A program made the translations under genes and the position numbers. Shown one piece after another: positions 1 to 10,711 of a stretch of 64,000 nt of DNA. Location of the stretch: positions 93,377,581 to 93,441,580 of the forward strand of contig NC_052349.1 of assembly GCF_009727055.1 (NCBI RefSeq), read 5' to 3'. The stretch comes from Benincasa hispida (Eukaryota; Streptophyta; Magnoliopsida; Cucurbitales; Cucurbitaceae). Within the stretch, counting starts at the first letter, position 1, and every line of letters begins with the position of its first letter. The notes below the pieces were generated by a model that was not told the origin of the DNA, did not search any database, and worked only from the letters and a program-made list of their open reading frames with translations.

Positions 1-729
1 ATTTTCCATAAGCTTATCTCTAGATTTTGACAAGTTTTTCGGAATGCTCTGCACCTGTGTTCCAAGTATGAGAAAATCGACATGAAACTTGATTGTTCTT
101 CATCTGGCAAGTTGATGAACTGGCCATTACTTGTGGGACCAGCCGAGGAAATAAAAGAAAGAAGTTTAATTTCTGAAGAGAAAACAGCTATCTAACGTAC
201 ACATGATTAGCTCCTGGGATGCCGAATGGTACAAAGTCCAAAATCTCGATTCTGTGGGGCACATGATATAGACTACTCACTATAGCAGCTTGATGACTTA
301 GAGTTACAAATAACCGCAGCTATCACAAAGGCCCCTAGTATTTCAGTCCTGAGTTAGACCGAGGTTTTTTCAAGTCTTGGATTTTCAAAACTTTATTTAA
401 GGCAAGGGCACTTGTATCTGGTATGTAGATGCAGAATCCAAATTTCAATATTAATACAATCATCGTTCATCAACAATAATCCTTTTATTTACATTAACAT
501 CTTGTTTTTGATAGTAAATGATGTTGCAATCCTTTCATTTATATAACTTGTAAGCACTTTCTGCTTTTCTCGGAAAAAAAAAATAAAATGCTGAAAGGTT
601 GATATAAATATTGAGGTTTGAGATTTGGTAACTATTACAGTTTTAGTAGTATTCCATCACTTGTATGCGTGCTTTTTCTGGTTTTGAAGTTAAATTTCTT
701 CATGGTTGTCACTTCTCTTTTAATTGCAG
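1..729 (+). other. Probable intron of the AGD3-like gene
   Basis: No reading frame here resembles the ARF-GAP zinc-finger or PH segments expected upstream of the ankyrin exon. The stretch ends in a T-rich tract and a TTGCAG acceptor at 724-729, directly before the first recognisable exon. It is therefore most simply the 3' part of a long intron, with the 5' exons outside the window. Small open frames around 620-820 are intron or shadow frames. Confidence 0.6.
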
Positions 730-1474
730 TATGCAGAAAAGGCCTTCGTCCGGAAACCAAAGGAAAATCAATATCCTCATTTAGTGGCGCAACAGATTTG
801 GGACGGCGTACGCTCAAATGACAAGAAGGCCGTTTATCGTCACATCATAAACTCGGAAGCAGATGTAAATGCGGTGTACAAGCAAGTGCCTTGTGGCTCT
901 TTAACTCTTGCTAAAGTAATGTTAATGCAGGAGCCGACTGGTCTTGAACAACATAACTACAAAGCCAGTGATTTTGTTGAGAGATCGACAAGCTCTTCCA
1001 ACTCAGAAGGTACAAGCGAAGGCCAGGCTATGGAGGGTCTAGATGGCTGCACACTCCTGCATCTCGCTTGCGAAACTGGAGACATTGGTATGCTCGAGCT
1101 CCTTCTACAATGTGGGGCAAATATCAATGCCATCGACTCTCGACATCAATCGGCACTCCATCATTGTATTGCTAAAGGCAGAACTGGATTTGCGAAATTG
1201 CTGCTTTCCAGGTTAGATGGTGATAAATGAGAAGGAACCCTCTTTACTTTAATGCCTTACCACCTCAAATCTTTTCACTGTTTCCATCTTTTTATCCTAT
1301 GATTTACTTACTACACCATGCCACCATTAATGGTTTTAAAATGGCTGTATATGTTATAGGGGAGCTGATCCACGGGCGGTGAACGGAGACGGTAAAACCC
1401 CCCTTGAGTTGGCAGTAGAATTAAAACTTAATGATGTGGAGATTCTTGCTATACTATCTGATGCAATTGGATGA
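730..1474 (+). CDS. AGD3: C-terminal exons of an ARF GTPase-activating protein with ankyrin repeats (AGD3/SCARFACE/VAN3 type)
   Basis: The last two coding exons are visible: 730-1211 and 1360-1474, joined by a 148-base GT/AG intron that splits an Arg codon (AG|G). Together they give 198 residues and a TGA stop at 1472-1474. The fragment opens with the YAEKAFVRK segment that follows the ARF-GAP domain in plant ACAP-type proteins. It continues through a linker with a Ser-rich stretch, then about three ankyrin repeats from about residue 105 (TLLHLACETGD, SALHHCIAKG, TPLELAVELK). Proteins of this family stimulate GTP hydrolysis on ARF GTPases at the trans-Golgi/endosome. The Arabidopsis AGD3 member controls vein continuity and auxin-carrier traffic. 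The BAR, PH and ARF-GAP parts lie outside the window. The neighbouring CRN gene matches the Arabidopsis gene order, which favours AGD3 over its paralogues. No internal stop is seen. Confidence 0.9.
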
Positions 1475-2040
1475 CACTGTTGTGAAATTCCAGAAAAAGG
1501 AGGAAGACATTAAGGCATCAAGATATAAGTTAATGAAATTTGTAAGATAGATGTATTTATGACTTTGGAGAGGTCAGAGGTGGTGGGTGGGTGTTTTTTC
1601 CTTTTTCTTTTTTTTTGGTTGAAAAAAAAATCCAGTGGGAAGTGAAAATGGCAAGAGTGTTTTTTGAGAAGGTTAAAGAGAGTGGTAGGTCCAGCTTGCC
1701 TGCCCCCTTGGGCAATCTTTGCAAGTTAGTCCAACAGAGTTGTATTATTGTAAAATGGCCCAGTTTGGCTTTGGAGTTGCGCTGTGATCCTGAGTCAATA
1801 GCAGCTTGAACTTGAAGCCAAGCCACAAAAGGGCTGTCCCTTTTGTTTCTTCTTTGGTTTTTATTCAGTTTGCTTCCATTTCATGGTGAAGCTTTTGATG
1901 ATTATTATTAATCTCTAGGGCATTGTGTATTTGTACATTNCCTTTTATTATTTATTATTAGTGAAGCCTTAGCTGTTTGTTGTATCATTATTCATCATAA
2001 TCCATGTTCTATATGTTATTATTATTACTGCCACATAGTT

Positions 2041-2146
2041 ATGGGCTTTTCAGAAAGCATGGGCCGATTTTCCATAATTGGACATGGGCCCTCGTTATGA
2101 GATTAAATGGGCCCCATATGCCATATGGGCCTTCTGGGCCCAATCA
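2041..2146. promoter_or_regulatory. Cluster of six TGGGCC/TGGGCT motifs
   Basis: Six TGGGCY cores lie within about 105 bases, starting near 2042, 2059, 2085, 2109, 2127 and 2137. Some overlap as GGGCCC palindromes, and one near-palindrome is centred on CATATG at about 2113-2131. TGGGCY is the site II element bound by TCP factors in many plant promoters. The cluster sits between the AGD3-like stop and the CRN start, so it may serve CRN. This is inference from motif density only. Confidence 0.45.
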
Positions 2147-2680
2147 CTCCCCAGATAGATAGATAAGAATTTGAAAATTATTTATTATTTTGTAGTGAAT
2201 GTTTAAACTCATTGGTCCTATTGGCCACATTTGTTGATCTAACATTGATCAAAGGTAAGAAAAATAATTAAAATGGTAAAAGGAGGATAAGATATATAAA
2301 ATATAAAAATGAAAAAAAAAATAAGAAAGCAAAGAAAAAGATAAAAGGGAGTGTATAATTATCTATAATTGCAATAAAATTTAGAAAAAGAAAGAGCAAT
2401 TATTGGAGGGAAAAAAGCAAAAAAAAAAAAAGAAAAAGAAAAGGAAAAAGTAAGGTTTAGTGATGATAATCAGCTACAATTCAGTAACCCAAAAATTAAT
2501 CATATTATTACTTAGCAAAAAGCAAATTAAGCAAAGCACAAATTCCAAAGGGTTGGGCAATGAACGGTCAGGATGTGTTGTCGACAGAAACCAACTGCCC
2601 TCGATGAAAGCGACCCCAGCTTGTGTGTGACGTGGCAGTGGGACCCACCGAAAACTCTCTCAAAAGGCGGGAAGGGGAAC

Positions 2681-2722
2681 TCTGTTCTGCTCTGCTCTGC
2701 TCTGCTCTGTTCTGTTCTGTTG
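2681..2722 (+). repeat. TCTGC/TCTGT pentanucleotide microsatellite
   Basis: About eight 5-base units of TCTGC, TCTGT or TTCTG run in tandem within the CT-rich leader upstream of CRN. A shorter CT run follows at about 2859-2872. The position suggests promoter or 5' UTR. Confidence 0.85.
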
Positions 2723-3427
2723 TGTCGCTAAGGACTGCGAATGGGGTCCTTCCCTTTGCACTCTCAACTTTCACTCTCTGTTTCATACAAGCCTTTTTGT
2801 TTTTGAGCGTTTTTCTCTCTGTTTTCGCTGTTTTCCTTTATTGGGTATTCATAATTAATCTCTCTCTCTCTTTGAACTTCTTTCTTCAATCTTCTTCTTG
2901 TCGATTTTAGGAAACTATGAGTCAGGCGGGCTAGTTTGTTTGATTGTCTGTATTAATGGAGTTTTGGAGTCCATTTTTCCATTTTGGTATCTGAAACCTT
3001 CCAATTTTCATCGTATTTTCTCTCCTTTTCGTTGTTTTTCTTTCTGGGTCTCTCGCTTTTTGTAGTTGGAACAAGCTATAGAAAGTGCGAGTGTTGTTTA
3101 TTCAATGGTGAGAGTAGCGGATTCTCATTTGACTGGTCTCTCATTCCCATAACGGATCAATTTCTCTAATGTTCTGCTTCCTATTTTTTATTCTTTCGAG
3201 TCTTCCCACTGAAGATTTTCCTCCTCTGTTTGATGTTCCCTCGCATTTTAACCATCTCCTCCAATGAATCCATGGCCACGTCTCCTTCAACTTGAGGAAT
3301 TTCCCCAATAGCTTCGCCACCCAGTTTTGAGATTCGAATATCTTTCTCAAATGGGTCTGAGAAATTTTAATCGCATAAATAAGTAGGAATTGAATGAACC
3401 CTTGTTTGGAATTGTTTTGGTTTTCAA

Positions 3428-5238
3428 ATGGGGAGGAAAAGATATATCGTTAAGGTTATGATTCTATTATTGTTAATGTTCTCTTTTCACCATTTCTCCG
3501 ACGCAAAATGCCAGGAAAGAACAAGCAATCACTTCGCTTCCTCAGGACCGCCATTACCAACAACATCATCAACACCAACAAGCTCTCCACGGTTCAAAAA
3601 TGGCGTCCGAAGAATCATCTTCAGTGTTCTATTAGGCGTAGTTACAGGTTTAATGGGTTCCCTTCTTTTCGCTTGTTTAATCCGCAGCTTTGTCCGATAC
3701 CTAAACAAAACCCCAATTCTAAAAGGCCCTGTCATATTCTCTCCAATAATCGACCCCAAAACCCTCCATCACGCCCTTAGAAACGAAAATCAGCTTCTGG
3801 GGTCCAGTCCCCATGGGAAGTACTACAGGACTGTTCTGGACAATGGACTAACCATCGCCGTGAAACGGCTCGAAGGGTCCGAGAACACGGCTGCGACCGC
3901 GGCGAGGAAGTCGGAGAAGAGGCAGACACAGCAGCAGCTTGAGAGGCTGGCTAGGCTTAGACATAGGAATCTGATGAGCTTAAGGGCTTATGTTGGGGAA
4001 GGGGAAGGAGTTTGGTTGGTTTATGATTATGTGGGAACAGGAAGCCTTGAGGATGTAATGAAGAAAGTGAGGGAAAATGAGTTGAGGTTGGGGTGGGAAA
4101 TCAGGCTTGGGATTGCAGTTGGGGTTATAAAGGGTCTTCAGTATCTTCACTTTGAGTGTGATCCTCAAATTCTTCACTACAATTTGAAGCCTTCAAATGT
4201 TATGTTGGATGCTGAGTATGAACCAAGGTTGGCTGATTGTGGCTTGCACAAGTTATTCTCTAACTTGCACGTGGCTGCTACTTCTGCCTATACCTCCCCC
4301 GAGTGCTTTCAGGATTGCAGGTTAGGATTCTATTACCAACTATCACGTTTGATAACCATTTAGTTTCGATATTGTTTTGGTTCAAATTTGTTCATGTTTT
4401 CTGAAACTTAGGTGTTGAAAATGTTAAACTACTGCTGAAATTTCTGCTGATGTTGTAGAATTTTGAACAATGGACAGTCTGTTTTGCTACTATACCCGAG
4501 TACTATTGAATTCAAAAGGCTAAAAGGCTGAGATGTTTGATCTGTTATTAGTAAGAAAACGATTTTAGTTTTTGGGATATCTTCCGGTGCTTAAGATAGG
4601 AGTTTGAACCTAAGACCTTCTATTCTGGTCGTCGAATTAAATTACTATTAAACTCAAAAGCTTATTCGGTATTAAATGTATTATATATCTTCCCAAGAAT
4701 GAAAAAGGTTCAAGTAGTTTGTTTGGGATATCTTGTAAAATGGGTAGCCTCTCTAGTACAAGAAAACTAATGTGGGAACTATAGCAAACTAGCATCATTT
4801 TGATGGGGGATACAGAAGTTGTGATATTCATTACTCTCTGTTTAGAAAGCTTGATTGATGAGCATTTGTCTCGAAAAGTAGTAGTTAGTCTAAGCGGATT
4901 CGACTTTTGTTGTTTCCAGTTTCAACAGGTATAGCGATAAGAGCGACATCTTCAGCTTCGGGATGATTTTGGCTGTTCTACTAACAGGTAGAGATCCCGC
5001 AGATCCGTTCTTTGGAGAAGCTGCTAGTGGTGGAAGTTTAGGTCAATGGCTACGACACTTACAGCTTGCCGGGGAGGCTCGAGAAGCGCTCGATAAGAGT
5101 ATCATAGGTGAAGAAGGGGAAGAAGATGAAATGCTAATGGCTGTGAGGATTGCTGTTGTGTGCTTATCAGAGCAGCCAGTAGATAGACCTTCAAGTGATG
5201 AGTTGGTACACATGCTAACCCAATTGCACAGTTTCTGA
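3428..5238 (+). CDS. CRN: CORYNE: membrane-anchored receptor-like pseudokinase
   Basis: Two exons, 3428-4320 and 4929-5238, flank a 608-base GT/AG intron that splits an Arg codon. The product is 400 residues, close to the roughly 401 of Arabidopsis CRN. Residues 1-26 look like a signal peptide. A short Ser/Thr/Pro-rich ectodomain without LRRs follows, then a membrane span at about 63-85 and a kinase-like domain from about 125 to the end. The VAIK lysine is present (AVK, Lys146). The catalytic HRD is HYN (250-252) and the DFG is DCG (270-272), so the catalytic Asp is missing. In Arabidopsis CRN pairs with CLAVATA2 and related receptors at the plasma membrane to transmit CLE-peptide signals that limit stem cells. 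It is considered a pseudokinase there. The ATG at 3428 was chosen because it gives the signal peptide and the family length. No frameshift is seen. Confidence 0.93.
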
Positions 5239-6051
5239 ATACTCAGCCAATTCAACCTCTCTACTTTACTTCCATTAGGATTTTTCATTTTTTTGGAGGT
5301 TAATTTGATTTGATATGATTTTTCTTTTTCTTTTTTTGGAATCTGAAAAGAAGAAAGCTTATTACTGTAAAGTGGTGTTTGACCTGTCTGTTGATGATGT
5401 AAAAGAAGCTTTTTTGTGCAAAGGAAATTCCATTTTGAGAGTATGATTGTTTGATGAAATGACCATTCAACAAACATCTAAGCAGTGGGGTTCTGTTGCC
5501 ACTCCTTTCCTGGCAGATCCAACCTTGATTTGAGGTGTTTTTTTTTAGCTTGAGAGCTGCCTGTTTCCCAAAATTTAGATTTTCTTAAGCTGAGAAAACA
5601 AACATAATTTTCTCCCATTTGATTGGATTCTATTGGATAATCATTTAATTTTTAAAAATTAAGTTTATAAATATCACTTTCATCTATTATTTTTAGGTTT
5701 GTTGTCTACATGTTAGAATTGTTTTCAAAATCAAAATCAAAATTTGAAAATTAAAAAAAGTAGGCCGGTTTGATAATTATTTGATTTTTTTATTTATAAA
5801 TTAAGCTTATAAATACTCTTTCCATCTCTAAACTTTTTGATTTATTGTCTACATTTTTTTTACCAATGTTTTAAAACACAGGCAAAATTTAAAAACTAAA
5901 ACAAATAGTTTTTATTTTATTATTATTATTATTATTTTTGAAATTTGGCAAAGAATTCACCAAGGTATTTGAAGAAAGATGCGTATCATTTGGCAAAGAG
6001 TTCACCTCACATATTAAGAAGAAATAAACTTAATTATCAAAATAAAAAGAT
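5239..6051. repeat. CRN 3' flank with degenerate MITE copies
   Basis: After the CRN stop come about 350 bases of T-rich 3' UTR-like sequence. Two decayed relatives of the MITE at 6055 follow, one around 5620-5750 and one around 5763-6050. The second keeps a GGCCGGTTTGATAATTATTT-like left end and a TTAATTATCAAAATAAAAAG right arm that parallel the intact copy. No gene is seen. Confidence 0.55.
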
Positions 6052-6054
6052 TAA

Positions 6055-6360
6055 GGCCCTCGTTTGGTAACCATTTGGCTTTTGATTTTTGTTTTTGAAA
6101 ATTAAGCTTATAAACACTACTTTTACTTCCAAATTTCTTTTTTTATTATTTAATTTTTACTAATGGTTTAAAAACCAAATCAAAATTTGAAAACTAAAAA
6201 AAGTAGTTTTTAAAAACCTGTCTTTGTTTTTAGAATTTAGCTAAGAATTCATCTATTGTATTTAAGAAAGATGCAAATTATTATTGTAAGAAATGAAGAG
6301 GAAATAGACTTAATTTTCAAAAATCAAAAGCAAAAAACGAAATGGTTACCAAATGAGACC
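6055..6360. mobile_element. Tourist-like (PIF/Harbinger-type) MITE, 306 bp
   Basis: The left end (GGCCCTCGTTTGGTAACCAT) matches the reverse complement of the right end (GGTCTCATTTGGTAACCATT), and the imperfect inverted repeat extends about 50 bases inward. TAA flanks both sides (6052-6054 and 6361-6363), giving a 3-bp target duplication as expected for Tourist MITEs. There is no coding capacity. Confidence 0.8.
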
Positions 6361-8406
6361 TAAATAGTTACCAAATGGGGTTGTAGTTTTCAAATACTTA
6401 TTATTATTATTATTATTTAAAATTGATTAAGAATTTAAGTTGTTACCTAGAAAATTTGAAAACTATGAGAAAAATTGTGAGAATTCTTAAGTAGATTACA
6501 TAAACAAAGAAATTTCAAGGTATTTATAAGCTTATATGATTAATTATTAAAAAAAAAAAGAACAAAAAGCTTATATGATTATGGAACGAGGCTTTAAAAA
6601 TTAAAATTTTAAAATTATTTTTTCAGTTTTCCAACCATGAACCAAAACAAACACTATGATAATTTGAAGGTAGTTGTCACAAAATCTTGGCGGACGATTT
6701 TCCAATTTAATGGATATTCTCAACATTATGCCTTGAAGAGGATTCAACCTCCACGCTCTTTAGCACGAGATTTTGAGTTTCGCGTGTCTACCGTTTCACC
6801 ACCAAGGTATCTTAAAAGTGAAATTGTATACCTCACTTTCTAATGGAAAAACACATTTTTTTTTAACACTAATAATAAATGAATAATAATAATAAAAAAA
6901 AACTTATAGACGAATGTAATATTTATAAATTAAATTTTTAAAAATTAAAAAAAAAATTATGAAAGAGGAGATTTCACAGATAACATAACATGTATGTGGA
7001 GAAGAAATCATCCAAGGGGTTGGTAGATAGTCGTTGTTCAAGTTTGTTAACATTCTTTCAAAAATTAAACTATTTTTTCTCTTCAATTCTTCCTTCATGC
7101 ACCGACAAGAGTTTGTTGTTTGTTTGTATGTCTAATTTTACTCTATATTTTGTACTACAACAAATGTAGGGTCGACCTTAAAGACTTTAAAAAAACATCT
7201 ACGTATCAATTCTCGTTAAATTATGTTCAAGTTAACATATTTTATATTCTATATACATCAATATAAATGTTTTGTTATAGTCCTTAACTTTAAAGATTCT
7301 TTTCGAATATAGAAAAATGAGCTAACTTATTTATAAATATAGTAAAATGTTATTGCCTATCAATGATAGATACTGATAATTAGAAATTGATAGACATTCA
7401 TAAGCATTAGTTGTAGATGCTAATAGATATCTTTTTAATGTCTATCACTAATAGATAATGACACTTTATTATATTTGAAAATATTTTTAGTAGTTTTTCC
7501 ATTTAAAATAATTACCGTAAAAAATATTTGGCCAATGTTATCACTTCATTGGACCAACCAAAATTGAAAATCGGAGGTGTAATCCTAACTTCATATTTGT
7601 TATATATTATTCTAAAGAAAAAGAAGGTTAAATATATGTTTTAGTTCCTAATGTTGGAGTTTTTTTTTTTAAAATTTAGTCTTTTATATGTTAATAACTT
7701 TTAATTATATCCTTACATTTTGTCTCTACCTGCTATGAAATCAATAAATAAAGATAAGCTGAATGTAAACAGAAGAGAATCGACATAGAGATTTATGCGG
7801 TTTACTAACAGTGTGTTAACAATGTACATGAGTAGAGAGAACAATTTATTGTTAGCGTTTATATAGTGTATTTCTATAAACCCTAAGCCAAAATAGTAAA
7901 TAACGTAAATAAGATGAATATGAATACACTTTTAAGTTTTGGGAGCATTGCTCCCAAACCTCTATCAAGGCATATCGTCTTTAGACTTAAATAAGTGAAA
8001 TCTCGTATTTAGTTATTTGGAGCGTTAGATAACAGATTCAAGACATTCCAATAATATTATTATCTATATCTCACCATTACGTGACAATGATATATTGGTG
8101 AGTGGGTAAGAATTTAATTGAGAAATTAGATTACTTAACAAAAGAAAGTTGATAGTTCCCTAGCAAAGTTTCTAAGAAGTTGGAATGAAATTTGGTTAAT
8201 CCAACCTTTTCTGTTATTCACCAATGATGAAGGCACATAATCAAAAAATGTTGAAATATAAGGTGATATATTTTAGCACATCTGGCATATAATTAGAGTT
8301 AGTGACTAAGAGAAGAAATGTTTATGAAGAATTAAGAAATACTGCACTTCAAATGTTTTTGTTTGAAACCATCTCTTAATAGAGCTTTACTTTTAAAATT
8401 TTAAGA
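6361..8406. other. AT-rich intergenic DNA
   Basis: No gene is recognised. A small open frame at 6637-6843 has no recognisable domain. At about 7330-7480 there is an inverted-type repeat built of TCTATCA and TGATAGA words, a pattern that recurs near 15250-15320 and 48900-48990. Around 7660-7700 there is a piece of the TTTTAGTC/TTAGTCC-type dispersed repeat. Confidence 0.5.
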
Positions 8407-8554
8407 GATAAATATTTTTTCGTCCATAAGTTTTGGTCTAGTTTTCCATTTGGTCCCTTAGTTTCAAACGTTATACTTTTAGTTTTTAAGTTTTGAGTTT
8501 AATTTAAATTTAGTTCATATATTTCAAAATGTAACAATTTTACTTTAGATGTTT

Positions 8555-8595
<41 letters not shown>

Positions 8596-9046
8596 AAATA
8601 AATATATATTATTTAAAAATTAAATTTAATTAGTCCATAGGTTTCAAAAGTGTTACACTTTTATTTTTGAAATTTGAGTTTTATTTTAAGTTAGTTGGTC
8701 AATCGGTTCAAAGATTTGCACTTTTAATTAAGCTTGAGTTTTCACTACATATTCATTTTAGTCTTTGGCGTTTATGTCTATTAATTAATTTTAAATAATT
8801 ATGAAGTAAAATTTTAAAATTAATTTTAATAGTGACAAAAAACAATGAAACTTAATTAATAGACATTACCACTAAAGACTAAAAGTGAGTATTTAGTGAA
8901 AAATCAAGTTTAAAAGTATAAATATTAAAACATAGGAAACAAATTGAAACAAAACTCAAATCTCAAAGGTAAAATTAAAATATTTTGAAACATAAGTACT
9001 AAATTGAAATTAAACTCAAAACTTAAGAACTTAGGTGACATTTATC
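8407..9046. repeat. 640-bp fold-back (inverted-repeat) element
   Basis: The left half, made of repeated TTTAGTCC...AAGTTTTGAGTTT units, pairs with the right half. GATAAAT at 8407 pairs with ATTTATC ending at 9046. Near the centre, a block at about 8740-8800 pairs with one at about 8860-8935, both carrying the word GTCTATTAATTAA or its complement. The axis is near 8830. A poly-T run lies at about 8556-8590. Related unpaired sequence occurs at about 39690-39900. Confidence 0.65.
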
Positions 9047-9060
9047 AAGCCATAATGAAA

Positions 9061-9566
9061 ACCACGTTTACCAAACGGTAATAAAAATTGGTGTAATAGG
9101 AATGAGATTTCATTGATAGATGAATCGTAATAGGCCTACATCGTAAACACAATTGGATTGCTTTTGATCGCGTTTACCTAGAATTATGAATCGGTCACAT
9201 TTTACTGTTACTGTTAGTGTTTGACCCTAATGATAACAGTAATAGTAACAATAACAATAACGGTAAATGTAACAATAAATGTGTCAAACTCATAATTTTT
9301 ATATTGTTATAGTAACAGTATCTGTAACGGTAACGATAATGGTAACAGTAAAGATAGTGGGTCCTATGTAATTTTCAATCGCAATTATATTGAACACCTT
9401 TTATTCCTCAATTAGATTACACGATTTGATTACAAATTTCAAGACAGCCCCACACCTCATTAATGATTATGGAAAGCAAGTAAACAACAACAAAAGTATT
9501 CAACTGGGACCCACTTTTTATATTACCATTGATGGATTACTTTTCAATCAGTGTAAACATGACCTT
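9061..9566. mobile_element. MITE-like repeat, copy 1
   Basis: This non-coding element of about 0.5 kb has GTTTACCAAACGG near its left end and GTAAACATGACCTT at its right end, which are inverted relative to each other. The interior carries self-complementary runs of GTAACA/TGTTAC words (about 9200-9350). It shares its order of blocks with the copies at 9567 and 10207. The superfamily is not established. Confidence 0.55.
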
Positions 9567-10000
9567 AGTGTAATGTAATGGAATTTTATTGATGAATCAA
9601 TTGTAATGAGCCTAAATCGTAATTATAATTGGATTGCTTTTGATCGCGTTTATTTAGAATTATCAATTTTATCATATTTACTGTTATCATTACATCTGTG
9701 GGTCAAACTGTAACGGTGATAGCAAATATTTCAAAATTCATAATTTTTCTTTGAAAAAGTAACAATAATGGTAAGCGTAATGGTAACAATAACGAAACGG
9801 CGTAATTCTTAGATACAATTGGATTGAGCACGTTTTGTTCATCAATCAATTTGCGTTGTTTGATTACAGATTTGAACGTGGGCCCTATGTGTCAGTACAG
9901 ATACAGAAAACAAGTAAACAACACAAAAAACAATCAAATAAGGTCCACTTTTTATATTACCCTTGATTTATTACATTTTCACTAGGGTAAACGTAACCTC
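9567..10000. mobile_element. MITE-like repeat, copy 2 (left end missing)
   Basis: It is colinear with copy 1, sharing the block TTGGATTGCTTTTGATCGCG, the GTAACA-rich centre and the CCACTTTTTATATTACC block. The left terminal inverted repeat is absent, and it begins directly after copy 1. It ends in GTAAACGTAACCTC at about 10000. Confidence 0.5.
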
Positions 10001-10206
10001 GAAGTGTAATACTTTGAAAACTAGAGAGCAAAGGAAGCTAGATTCATTACTTAGAGACTAAAAATATATAGTTTTTCATCTTACTATATATAAGCTTTCT
10101 CTTTCTTTCTTTTTTCTTTTTCTTTTTTCCAAATATTTTAACTAGCTATTTCTTAATGTTTTCTTTATTTTTCCTTTAATTTATAAATGTCAAGAGAGTT
10201 ATTCTG

Positions 10207-10711
10207 AGGTCATTTTACCAAACTATAATGAAAATTGGTCTAATCATAATAAAATTCAATTAATAGATCAATTGTATAATGATTTCGCAAACATAATTGG
10301 ATCGCTTTTGATCGTGTTTATTTAGAATTATAAATTTGACACATTTATTATTATTGTTATTGTTACCATTACCATTCAACCCTAGCGGTAATGATAATAA
10401 TTACGATAAAGGTAACAATTAATAGTAAATGTGATATATCTATAATTCTCATACTGTTATAGTAATAATATCTGTAACGGTAACAATAACGGTAACGAAA
10501 AAGGTAGTGAGTCCACGTAATTTTCAAATACAATCAAATTATCTCTCATTCCTCAATTAGATTTCGCATTTTGAATTCAGATTCAGAGGTGAACCCCATA
10601 ATTTATTATGATTACAAAATACAGGTAAATAATAATAAAGGTAATCAAATGGAACCCAATTTCTATTTTACCATTGATGGATTACAATATAGTTGGAGTA
10701 AATATGACCTT
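10207..10711. mobile_element. MITE-like repeat, copy 3
   Basis: Its left end AGGTCATTTTACCAAAC and right end GTAAATATGACCT are inverted repeats. The interior aligns with copies 1 and 2. About 200 bases of unrelated AT-rich DNA separate it from copy 2, so this is repeated insertion rather than simple tandem duplication. Confidence 0.6.

Larger units (their letters stand above)
1475..3427. other. AGD3-CRN intergenic region: 3' UTR, promoter and CRN 5' leader
   Basis: This holds the 3' UTR of the upstream gene (about 1475-2000, with a T-rich run near 1600 and a single N at 1940), then a cluster of TGGGCC/T motifs. An A-rich tract follows at 2260-2460. A CT-rich stretch from about 2680 to 3420 looks like the promoter and 5' leader of CRN. 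Short open frames here (for example 2623-2910 and 2984-3169) are in CT-rich leader sequence and are not supported as genes. Confidence 0.6.

Noticed and set aside
1557..1826. Minus- and plus-strand frames just after the AGD3-like stop
   Set aside because: They lie in the 3' UTR and have low-complexity Lys or Pro tracts.
2623..2910. Short upstream frame in the CRN leader
   Set aside because: CT-rich leader with a TCTGC microsatellite; no protein similarity recognised. An upstream ORF effect is possible but not supported.
5043..5477. 144-codon minus-strand frame over the CRN 3' end
   Set aside because: It overlaps CRN exon 2 antisense, with no recognisable domain. Shadow frame.
6637..6843. 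68-codon frame in the CRN 3' flank
   Set aside because: No recognisable domain or splice context, and it lies between MITEs in AT-rich DNA.
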